The notes under the pieces were generated by a model. That model had not been told where the DNA came from. It saw only the letters and a list, made by a program, of their open reading frames with translations, and did no database searches. The translations under genes and the position numbers were made by a program. A DNA stretch of 64,000 bases from Tannerella forsythia. Its GTDB lineage: Bacteria; Bacteroidota; Bacteroidia; Bacteroidales; Tannerellaceae. The stretch covers positions 62,001-126,000 of the forward strand of contig NZ_RQYN01000005.1 in NCBI RefSeq assembly GCF_003860135.1. Direction: 5' to 3'. Positions 24,801 to 31,518 of this stretch are shown one piece after another. Every line of letters starts with the position of its first letter. Positions within the stretch are counted from its first letter, which is position 1.

Positions 24801-25178
24801 CATCACGTCCTCGTGGTTTGACTCTGGGTCTGGTTGTGACTTGATGCCCATCATCAAGGTGTCATACAGGTCTGTATTGCACTGCATCAGACCGCTCATC
24901 TTGGCATTTCCAAGTCTGGCTTTGCTTTTTAGCTGAAATAGGACATCTTCTATCTGCCGTTCCGTGTATTTCGGCGTTTTGTCCTTTTTCTTCTGGGCTT
25001 TCAGGAACTTGCGCACCTCATCATCAAGGATGGGCGAGTTTTGCTTACCCAAACTGTTGACTATCTCGCCTTTGGCATATTGCCAGTTGCCGAGATACTT
25101 GTAACCAAGTTCGTCTTGAAACCTCCTAACGAGCTTGTTCTGATATTCTCTTTCCCTTTGTTCTTGATAAGTTGCCAT
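21897..25178 (-). CDS. hsdR: Type I restriction endonuclease subunit (translocating helicase/nuclease)
   Basis: A 1093-residue motor and nuclease subunit. The N-terminal PD-(D/E)xK nuclease has RPDIVVYVNGIALAVIELK. The SF2 helicase motor follows with Walker A HSQGSGKSLTMVAL, motif II VDECHRTQ, motif III IGFTGTPL and C-terminal helicase motifs (LLIVVNKLLTGFDAP, QAVCRVNRLG). The C-terminal coupling helices end the protein. It cuts unmodified DNA after translocation with HsdM and HsdS. It starts 4 bp after the metallopeptidase gene and precedes the DUF262 gene by 16 bp. Confidence 0.96.
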   Translation of the reverse strand: MATYQEQREREYQNKLVRRFQDELGYKYLGNWQYAKGEIVNSLGKQNSPILDDEVRKFLKAQKKKDKTPKYTERQIEDVLFQLKSKARLGNAKMSGLMQCNTDLYDTLMMGIKSQPDPESNHEDVMLFDFKDFANNNFAIAEEVSYIDPLLGKNKRPDIVVYVNGIALAVIELKRSLVNYEEGIKQHLSNERDFIPSFFTTTQFTIASNDGVEFRYGTVGTPLKFWCKWKRDTNKLGDVLTEQESYMMFFNKENFMFFFRYGVLNDGGIKKVLRPHQIYAIKAAVARMPKKESGVIWHSQGSGKSLTMVALASYIRRNYKNPRVVVITDRKELDLQLAGTFIKGGNTLHQATSSSDLLDTLNKGEEWLICSLIHKFGANGSEDEAEKDESGTKVSLDEYLNELQAIITQKYGDNFSVKGDNIFVFVDECHRTQSGRLHEAMRAIMGKEIMLIGFTGTPLLKKDKGDMYNRIKSMSERTFGPYIHKYLHKQAVEDRVILDLQYEYRNVEQQLANKQKVDQKLAALTAGRELSDEQCRMVEDRWATLEKVYSTKERIERIGYSILDDVGFGLLKHDWSNAMLVAGSIYQAYRYYKFFTQDSSNTLLRGRVAVVTSYDPMDSDIANDSADTSKETEAKFKYDWAKQSFKDAGDGINNADDYEKWAKNLFIKRPAQMKLLIVVNKLLTGFDAPCATVLYIDNEIKDHTLFQAVCRVNRLGEDIKDEEGNVIVKTHKEFGRIISFKNLFDSIEDAVVKFNDGEGFSGLDGVDVEGLLDGVVNKCKEKLKAATEAYEGLKAIWESKGLTELEPLTEYYVAELEGEDPAQCRRNLMYSITGGMVTAYNNMSDYFCQTDFTPEQIERFASLSREAGTIQRKVRQKSGDDFDPRTLDPDMRQLLDQHIRAEDAETLVEASADFSFLDLINDTTDTDKAADEAIRQAGGNANGAAEVIEGKARRVNTDWNSGDEEEQRAFSERLQALLDQLRESNATAKERIKALIEHIKAIKHGSDAPNGLSNKRSKALWNNRTAWNAPADDNEVIEIIKKIDDFIYRNAGANWQDSDSNASWDLRDDLQAMFPSFCEQDIYEIYRLASQNS

Positions 25179-25182
25179 AGTC

Positions 25183-25869
25183 CTATAGTGGGAATTCGTT
25201 TAATTGTTCTTTTATCTTTTGCCATCCAGGAAGATAAGTTCCAAGGATATGCTTGAATTTGTTTGTATGATTCTGCTCTATGAGGTGAGTAAGTTCATGG
25301 GCTACCACATATTCTATGCAGTTCAATGGTTTCTTAGCCAACTGTAGATTGAACATTATCTTTCCAGTATCTTTGTGGCACTTGCCCCAACTTGAAGTCA
25401 TCTGCTGAATAGTCCATTCTGCGACCTTAACATCAAGTATTTTCTCCCATTTAGTCACATACAATTCGAAGGTTGGAGTAATTTGTTCCTTATACCAGTT
25501 CCAAAGTACATTTGCAATGCTTTCCTTTGTGGTACGTTCATAGACATATACATTGATATAGTCGCCCAGAATATCGACATGGAAGGTACAGGTGTTGTCC
25601 CTGATAACCTTCAGACGATAAAGTTCACCTTTGTAGTAATGGGCTTCACCAGACACATATTCGCGCTTATCTTGAAATGTGTAGGATGTAGTCTCTTTGC
25701 GCTTCTGTACGAGCCATACCCATTTCTTTAGGACAAAGAGCTTAATCTGCTCATCAGTGTATGACTGTGGAGCAGACACATGAACCCTTCCATCGGGTGG
25801 ATAGACCGCCAAATGGAGGTTCTTAATGGGCTTACGCTCAACTTCTATATCAACACCATTTACTACCAT
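25183..25869 (-). CDS. YgjP-like (DUF45) zinc metallopeptidase
   Basis: A 228-residue protein of the YgjP/SprT-like family that commonly accompanies hsdR. The zinc site is visible as VVAHELTHLIEQNHTNKF (HExxH plus a downstream His), preceded by WGKCHKDTGKIMFNLQLAKKPLNCIEY. The N-terminal half is beta-rich (KNLHLAVYPPDGRVHVSAP). Its substrate in restriction systems is not known; proteolytic control of HsdR is a speculation that fits the tight linkage (4-bp gap to hsdR, 3-bp gap from the regulator). Confidence 0.92.
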   Translation of the reverse strand: MVVNGVDIEVERKPIKNLHLAVYPPDGRVHVSAPQSYTDEQIKLFVLKKWVWLVQKRKETTSYTFQDKREYVSGEAHYYKGELYRLKVIRDNTCTFHVDILGDYINVYVYERTTKESIANVLWNWYKEQITPTFELYVTKWEKILDVKVAEWTIQQMTSSWGKCHKDTGKIMFNLQLAKKPLNCIEYVVAHELTHLIEQNHTNKFKHILGTYLPGWQKIKEQLNEFPL

Positions 25870-25872
25870 GTC

Positions 25873-26103
25873 TCACTTTGATTTTTGCGACAACAAATAT
25901 GATTTGTACTCGCGCACAATCAATTCCTTAATGTCAACTTCAAGCAAGTCGGCAATCTTCAAAAGGCTTGGAAGGTCAGGCTGAGAAGAATTGGTACACC
26001 ATTTTGAAACGGTGGATGGTGTTACCCCCATCTGCTCAGATAGCCATTTGTTGGTTCGCTTCTTTTCAACCAATACCAACTTGATACGATTTACATCTTC
26101 CAT
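25873..26103 (-). CDS. Xre-type helix-turn-helix regulator of the defence operon
   Basis: A 76-residue Cro/C1-type DNA-binding protein, first gene of the operon. The helix-turn-helix is NKWLSEQMGVTPSTVSKWCTNSSQPDLPSLLKIADLLEVDIKELI (about 18-62). It resembles control (C) proteins of restriction systems in size and position. The palindrome at 26130-26146 lies directly beside the promoter -7 element and is the likely operator, suggesting autorepression and delayed expression of the restriction genes. Confidence 0.92.
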   Translation of the reverse strand: MEDVNRIKLVLVEKKRTNKWLSEQMGVTPSTVSKWCTNSSQPDLPSLLKIADLLEVDIKELIVREYKSYLLSQKSK

Positions 26104-26122
26104 ATATCTCAGTTTAATGCCA

Positions 26123-26146
26123 CAAAGTTAGTGAAATTATTTCACT
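26123..26146 (-). promoter_or_regulatory. Promoter -7 element and palindromic operator of the defence operon
   Basis: TAACTTTG on the minus strand (26130-26123) matches TAnnTTTG. Immediately upstream is a 17-bp palindrome AGTGAAATTATTTCACT (26130-26146, odd centre at 26138). A bound regulator would cover the space between -7 and -33. No convincing -33 TTTG was found 19-21 bp upstream. Confidence 0.7.
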
Positions 26147-26193
26147 TTCTCATAATCTTACACAAAACATTAAGCTAAATTGCTTAATTTTAT

Positions 26194-26932
26194 GATATTG
26201 TTAAATTGCTATAGTTTTTGTAACTTTGCAATAAAAAACTATGGATTGTCCAAGATGCGGAAGTTTAAACCATCGCAAAGATGGCGTTGTCGGTGGTCGT
26301 CAGCGACATTATTGTAAAGATTGCCAATATCGTTACACAGTAGAAAAGAAATCGGATGTTAAGTCCTCACAAATTCGCCGTATGGCTTTGGAGATGTATT
26401 TGGAGGGTTTGGGGTTTAGGGCTATTGGTCGCATATTAAAAATAAGTCATGTCACGGTTTATTATTGGGTAAAGGAATGGGGTGAAAACGTGTCGCTTCC
26501 TCAAAAAGAAAAATGTGTCGATATTGTGGAATTAGATGAAATGCATACTTACGTGGGTTCAAAAAAAAACTACCGTTTGATATGGATTGCTGTTGATAGA
26601 CTTGGAAAAAGGTTTATCTCTTTTGTCTGTGGGGACAGAAGCACAAAGACAGGCTTAAAACTATGGAAACGGGTGCAGGAAATTTCTGTTTGTTTTTATT
26701 GCTCTGATTGTTGGAAAAGTTATGCGGAAATTATCCCTCCAAAAAAAACATATTCAAACAAAAGCAGAAACTTACACCGTAGAGAGTTACAATAGCAGAG
26801 TCAGGCATTATTTGGCAAGATTTAAGCGAAAAACAAAATGTTACACCAAAACTGAACATATGATAGAAAAATCTCTAAAGTTACTCTTTTTGAAACTTAA
26901 TAATGAATTAACTATATTAGTTTAACAATCCC
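26194..26932 (+). mobile_element. IS1-family insertion sequence with 8-bp target duplication
   Basis: A 739-bp element. Ends are imperfect inverted repeats: GATATTGTTAAATTGCTATAG on the left (split here as GATATTGTTAAA + TTGCTATAG) and GGGATTGTTAAA + CTAATATAG as the reverse complement on the right. It is flanked by AATTTTAT at 26186-26193 and 26933-26940, a perfect 8-bp direct duplication, as expected for IS1-type insertion. It contains one transposase gene and lies about 50 bp upstream of the defence operon promoter. Confidence 0.88.
26241..26925 (+). pseudogene. IS1-family transposase split by a +1 frame change in an A8 run
   Basis: The N-terminal part has the InsA-like zinc finger (MDCPRCGSLNHRKDG...RHYCKDCQYRY) and helix-turn-helix (FRAIGRILKISHVTVYYWVKEWG). 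The InsB-like DDE part follows (VDIVELDEMHTYVGSKKNYRLIWIAVDR, DRSTKTGLKLW, YCSDCWKSYAEIIPPKK). The frame then ends in a nonsense tail, while the +1 frame continues correctly (HIQTKAETYTVESYNSRVRHYLARFKRKTKCYTK). The junction is an A8 run at 26741-26748; seven A would give one intact protein of about 228 residues. Transcriptional slippage on A8 could restore it, or the copy is dead, or the base is a sequencing error. Confidence 0.85.
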
Positions 26933-26940
26933 AATTTTAT

Positions 26941-27909
26941 ATTTTCCATCTTCTTTGTTATCTTTGAATTGCTTATTTAAAGCGGTAATGTTATTACTGG
27001 TATTCTAAAACATAAAATTTCCACATCCCAAAGATTGCCTGTCTGGTGACACATAAACATTGGTACGATTGACTAAGCAAACAGCCATCAACATAAAGTT
27101 GACAGCCGTTTTTTCATTCAGAGTTGTCTTGAATTATTAACTGACATTGTAACACGGCTACTTAGCGCATCCGAATGAGGAATTTTCCCACACATATCTC
27201 TGCCAGCCAAAGCCAAATGCTTGCGCCCCAAAGGAGAGACTCTGCGAGTGCAAGTGCCACCCAAATTGATATTTTGTATCTCAGTTTCATCTTGTCTGAT
27301 TTTTTTGATTTTATGCGGATTTCAGAGGTGAGAGAGTTGAGTTTCAACTTTCTTTTCCCTGCTTCTCGCATATCCGACATTTTTTTATGCGTCTTTCCGT
27401 CGGGTCGGTCGTTTTCGTTTCAGTGGCGTAAAAAGGTAGGGCTTAGGACAAACAAGGTTTTACGGCGAGAATACTACCTGCAATGAAATGGAAGTGTGGA
27501 GATTGTCGTCTAAACGGCTTGCCGCCCCGACCTTTTTTGGTCCGTAAAAGTCCGGAACTACCTTTGCAGCTGACAACGAACAACCGATTCCGACATGATA
27601 CACGGGCATAAGTGGAGGATGGGTAAGGAGAGAAGCAGGGCGAAAACAAAAAAACGCAGTCTTCGGAGACTACATTTATCATAAGAATAGAATACCCGGA
27701 AAACAAAAAGCAACCCCAATGGACAGCCTTACGAAAATAACTCAGAGAAAATTCTTTTTTCTCACGATATACTCTTATCTTTGCAACAAACAAAGTGGTT
27801 CTTTGAAATGGCAAAACAAGGTAGAGTATAGAAGCTCGCTGGTTTCCTTATTGTTACCTCCCTTTATTGATAAACAATATAATCAGTTGATTATTTGATA
27901 TTTATAGAA
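26941..27909. other. Gene-poor stretch between the IS element and the truncated integrase
   Basis: About 970 bp with no reading frame I can support; the open frames lack family features and have erratic composition. A terminator-like imperfect hairpin with a T6 tract is seen near 27085-27118 (AACAGCC..TCAAC / GTTGA..AGCCGTT then T). A short perfect stem AGTCT-TCGG-AGACT is seen near 27657-27673. Probably a scar region from past insertions and deletions. Confidence 0.5.
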
Positions 27910-28962
27910 TTACCTATGCTTTGCCATATGAAATGTCAAATCTTTGTTGATACCACATAGAGTTCCTATTTCTTTTAGATAGGCATTCATTTTCTGATTG
28001 CTCAAAACCGGCAATATCCTGTTGTCGGGTAATCTGCCCTCATACTTCTCCAATATTTTTTTTGGTATATCAAGTAACGGGATAGAAAACGACACATCTG
28101 TTTTTTCTCTCTTCCCGATTATCCACAAGTTGCCATCAAATGAAGTGCGGATATTCTCTTTTCTTAAATTTTTCACGTCAATATATGCTAAACCGCAGAA
28201 ACAAGAGAAAATGAAGATATCACGTACCTGTTCCAAACGCTTGGTAGAGAATTTTTTCATTGCTATGGCCGTAACCTCTTCCTGCGAGAGGTAACCTCTA
28301 TCTACCTTTTTCAAACGTATCTTATAGTTCGCGAAAGGATCTGCTTTAATCCATCCGTTGTTTTTGGCTATGATGATTATGCGTTTAAAAAACTGCATGA
28401 ATTTGGCGGTAGTATTCGGATTACATCCGCAAGAAGTCAATAAATAGACTTCGAAATCCATCAGGAAAAGATGATTGATCTCTTTGAGGGCGATGTCATT
28501 CAAATGATATTTCTCTTTGACGAAGTTACTAAGACGTTTCCTTGCTACTTCATATTTCTGGTAAGTAGCCTTAGATTTGTTTATACCAACAAGCTTGGCT
28601 ACATCTTCATTGTGTTTCTTGAACATTTCCAGAAGCATTTGTTGCTTGAGCTCAACTCCAAAGAAAATGTTTTTAATACGATCCGGTGTAACGGAGCTTT
28701 CACGCTCCTGAAGTTCTCGATAGATTTTTGTCATAGTAGCCTTAATGCTATCAAGGATGGCATTAAGTTCTATCACTTCTTGTGTTCTTCCGACAGCCTT
28801 GCCCGCTTTGGCGTCCCAAATTTCGGGGGAGACCTCTACTTTTGCTCCGAACTGTACAGCTTGTCCATTGACTGTAATTCGTCCCATAATGGGCATTTTC
28901 CCATTTGCTTTAATAGCACTACTTTTGCCATAGAAAAGGATGTTGAATGTACTTTTTCTCAT
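27910..28962 (-). pseudogene. C-terminally truncated tyrosine recombinase beside tRNA-Ser
   Basis: A 350-residue integrase-like protein with intact arm-binding (MRKSTFNILFYGKSSAIKANGK), core-binding and most of the catalytic domain (FIFSCFCGLAYIDVKNL, again Ala at the usual Arg I site). It stops right after DLTFHMAKHR, i.e. just past the H-x-x-[RK]-H box. The remaining ~50 residues with the second His and the nucleophilic Tyr are missing, so it cannot catalyse recombination alone. Its start faces the tRNA-Ser gene and the att-like repeats at 29056-29108, as expected for the integrase of the island that used this tRNA site. Confidence 0.87.
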
Positions 28963-29055
28963 AACTCAAAATTTAATTTCAAAATTAGTTTCAATAATCA
29001 AATTATGAGATATATAAGGGCTGCCTATTCCAGACAAAACACGGCCAAATTCAGA

Positions 29056-29108
29056 CAATTCGTAACCTATTTTGCTTTTTGAGGAGTAGGTTACGAATTG
29101 GTTACGAA
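29056..29108. other. att-like site: 14-bp perfect inverted repeat plus GGTTACGAA direct repeat
   Basis: CAATTCGTAACCTA (29056-29069) and TAGGTTACGAATTG (29087-29100) are perfect inverted repeats with a 17-nt spacer. GGTTACGAA occurs at 29089-29097 and again at 29100-29108. The site lies between the truncated integrase and tRNA-Ser, where an island end is expected. Integrase core/arm sites are the likeliest reading; a bound regulator of int is an alternative. Confidence 0.55.
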
Positions 29109-29161
29109 ACCATGTCCTTTTTTGGCTTATCAGTGACTTTAAGTGGAACCCATACTATATG

Positions 29162-29196
29162 AAAAAAGTCCCACAAATCAATGATTTGTAGGACTT
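29162..29196 (-). terminator. Rho-independent terminator of tRNA-Ser
   Basis: On the minus strand AAGTCC-ACAAATCA pairs with TGATTTGT-GGACTT around a tight loop, with one mismatch, and runs into T6. It lies 37 bp beyond the 3' end of the tRNA. Confidence 0.8.
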
Positions 29197-29232
29197 GTCT
29201 TGCTTTTGACCTTTTTTGTCTTAGTCTTCCGG

Positions 29233-29319
29233 CGGAAAGCGAGGGATTCGAACCCCCGGTACAGTTGCCCGTACACCGCATTTCGAGTGCGGCCCATTCG
29301 ACCACTCTGGCAGCTTTCC
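29233..29319 (-). tRNA. tRNA-Ser (anticodon CGA)
   Basis: An 87-nt class II tRNA. The acceptor stem GGAAAGC/GCTTTCC closes it, the anticodon arm is CCGCA-CTCGAAA-TGCGG with anticodon CGA (reads UCG), a long variable arm (GTGTACGGGCAACTGTACC) marks tRNA-Ser, and the T-arm is GGGGGTTCGAATCCCTC. CCA is not encoded (GCCG follows). It forms the boundary between the accessory island and the core genes. Confidence 0.95.
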
Positions 29320-29506
29320 TTCCTTTTCTAAAGGACGCGCAAAGGTAATATGTTTTTCAGAAAATACAAAAAACGAAATAAATTTACTTGTCGGTCCCCT
29401 TTTTCGCTCTTTCTGGAATTGGGGCTTTTCTTACGCCTTCTTTGTTGTCTCTGAAATGCTTGTCTTTATTTTGCGATTTTTAGAGCGGATAATGTAAAAG
29501 TTTTAC

Positions 29507-29514
29507 TATTTTTG
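29507..29514 (+). promoter_or_regulatory. Candidate -7 element of the dnaN operon
   Basis: TATTTTTG matches TAnnTTTG and lies 54 bp before the dnaN start. A matching -33 TTTG at 19-21 bp is not obvious. Confidence 0.4.
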
Positions 29515-29568
29515 CTCGACTTATCAAACAGACAAAATAATATTAACTATAAGAAAATATAAACCGTT

Positions 29569-30693
29569 ATGAAATTTGATGTATCAAGTTCCGCGTTGTT
29601 GACACGCTTGCAGTCGATCAGTAAAGTGATTGCTTCGAAAAATACGCTGCCTATCTTAGACAGTTTCTTGTTTCAGTTGGAGGGCAATAAACTGACGATT
29701 ACGGCTTCCGATGTGGAAACTCGTCTGGTGACAACCGTCGATGTGATGAATGCCAGCGGAAGCGGTCTGTTTGCTGTTTCTGCCAAGATTCTCTTAGAGC
29801 CGTTGAAAGAATTGCCGGAACAACCACTTGTGTTTGAGATCAACGATGATAACTTGTCGACCGTTGTGCGTTACGAGAACGGGAAGTATGAATTTATCGG
29901 CCAGCGTGGTGATACATATCCTCAACAAAAACCGTTGGGCGAAAACGCCGTAGACCTCACCATGGAGTCGCAGGTATTGTTGAATGGTATCGCGCGGGCG
30001 TTTTTTGCTACGGCCGACGACGAACTTCGTCCGGTGATGAACGGAATCTACTTTGATATTCAGACCGATAATCTGACGTTTGTCGCTTCGGATGGTCATA
30101 AACTGGTGCGGTTGCGTAATCTGGCTGTCAGATCGGAAGGGCGTGCTTCGTTTATTTTGCCGAAGAAGCCGGCAAATTTATTAAAGGCTTTATTACCTAA
30201 GAATACCGATCCGGTCAAGATCGCGTTCGATGAAAATAATGCTTATGTGAAGACGGCTAATTTCGAGATGGTCTGCCGTTTGATAGAAGGGCGTTATCCG
30301 AACTACAACAGCGTGATTCCGCAAGATAATCCCAACAAAGTCACGGTCGATCGCGTATCGCTGCTGACGGCCTTGAAGCGCGTATCCGTTTCTTCCAATC
30401 CGGCCAGCGGTCTCGTTAAGTTACAGCTTTCGAAAGATGCCATGATGATTTCGGCACAGGATATTGACTTTTCTACTTCGGCCGAAGAACGGGTGATGTG
30501 TCAATATGAAGGAATGGATTTGAGCATCGGATTCAAAGGGACCTTTTTGATCGAGATATTAAGCAACATCAACTCGGGCGAAATTGTGCTGGAATTGGCT
30601 GATCCGTCTCGCGCCGGAGTGATTGTACCGGTGGAAAACGAATCGGATGAAGAACTCCTGATGTTGCTCATGCCGATGGTCTTGAACGATTAA
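29569..30693 (+). CDS. dnaN: DNA polymerase III subunit beta (sliding clamp)
   Basis: A 374-residue protein with three consecutive clamp domains, typical length for the family. It forms the ring that tethers the replicative polymerase to DNA. Recognisable segments are KNTLPILDSFLFQLEGNKLTITASDVE near the start, FVASDGHKLVRL in the second domain and the C-terminal LLMLLMPMV, which forms part of the partner-binding pocket end (usually MPMR-like). An exonuclease gene follows 11 bp downstream, and coaBC, DUF4835 and recN come next, a cluster conserved in Bacteroidales. Confidence 0.97.
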   Translation: MKFDVSSSALLTRLQSISKVIASKNTLPILDSFLFQLEGNKLTITASDVETRLVTTVDVMNASGSGLFAVSAKILLEPLKELPEQPLVFEINDDNLSTVVRYENGKYEFIGQRGDTYPQQKPLGENAVDLTMESQVLLNGIARAFFATADDELRPVMNGIYFDIQTDNLTFVASDGHKLVRLRNLAVRSEGRASFILPKKPANLLKALLPKNTDPVKIAFDENNAYVKTANFEMVCRLIEGRYPNYNSVIPQDNPNKVTVDRVSLLTALKRVSVSSNPASGLVKLQLSKDAMMISAQDIDFSTSAEERVMCQYEGMDLSIGFKGTFLIEILSNINSGEIVLELADPSRAGVIVPVENESDEELLMLLMPMVLND

Positions 30694-30704
30694 ATCACGA
30701 TTAC

Positions 30705-31466
30705 ATGCAGCTCAATTTAGCCAATCCGCTGGTGTTTTTCGACTTGGAAACTACCGGTGTGAATATCTGTAAAGACCGGATTGTCGAAATTTCGTATTTG
30801 AAAATTTCGCCGAACGGAAAAGAAGAAGGGAAAACCCGGCGCATCAATCCGGGAATGCCGATCCCACCGGAGGCAACGGCCATACATGGCATTACGGACG
30901 AGGATGTGAAGGATTGCCCGACCTTCAAAGAGATTGCCAAATCGCTGGCGTCGCAGATCGAAGGGTGCGACTTGGCCGGATTTAATTCGAACCGTTTCGA
31001 TATACCGCTGTTGGCCGAAGAATTTTTGCGTGCGAATGTGAATATTGATTTGTCCAAACGTAAGTTTGTCGATGTACAGACCATCTTTCACAAGATGGAA
31101 CAGCGCACGTTGCAGGCTGCCTACAAATTCTACTGCGACAAAGAGTTGGATGACGCGCATAGCGCCGAGGCCGACACGAAAGCGACGTATGAGGTCTTGA
31201 AAGCTCAGTTAGACCGCTATCCCGATTTGAAGAACGATGTGAAATTTCTTTCCGAGTATTCGAGTTTTACGAACAATGTCGATTTCGCCGGACGGATGAT
31301 ATATAACGACAAAGGCGAAGAAGTGATCAACTTCGGGAAGTATAAAGGACGTTTGGTGACGGACGTGCTGCAAACCGATCCGGGATATTATGCATGGATT
31401 ATGGGCGGGGATTTTCCGCTCAACACGAAGCAGAAACTGACGGAGATCCGGATGAGGATGAAGTAG
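30705..31466 (+). CDS. 3'-5' exonuclease, DnaQ-like, with C-terminal DUF3820-like domain
   Basis: A 253-residue exonuclease of the DEDDh group. Motif Exo I is VFFDLETTGVN (D-x-E), Exo II is CDLAGFNSNRFDIPLL, and Exo III is DAHSAEADTKATYEVL (H-x5-D). It resembles the epsilon proofreading subunit of DNA polymerase III. The C-terminal ~45 residues (INFGKYKGRLVTDVLQTDPGYYAWIM) form a DUF3820-like domain seen behind such exonucleases in Bacteroidetes. It is 11 bp after dnaN, so a role in replication or repair is likely. Confidence 0.92.
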   Translation: MQLNLANPLVFFDLETTGVNICKDRIVEISYLKISPNGKEEGKTRRINPGMPIPPEATAIHGITDEDVKDCPTFKEIAKSLASQIEGCDLAGFNSNRFDIPLLAEEFLRANVNIDLSKRKFVDVQTIFHKMEQRTLQAAYKFYCDKELDDAHSAEADTKATYEVLKAQLDRYPDLKNDVKFLSEYSSFTNNVDFAGRMIYNDKGEEVINFGKYKGRLVTDVLQTDPGYYAWIMGGDFPLNTKQKLTEIRMRMK

Positions 31467-31518
31467 CGACAAATCACCGACAAAGATAATAAGAAGCAAA
31501 GCTGTACGTTGTAAACGT

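Noticed and set aside
27443-27814. A 123-codon minus-strand open frame before the truncated integrase
   Set aside because: Cys/Ser/Phe-rich composition, no start context and no recognisable domain; treated as noncoding scar DNA.
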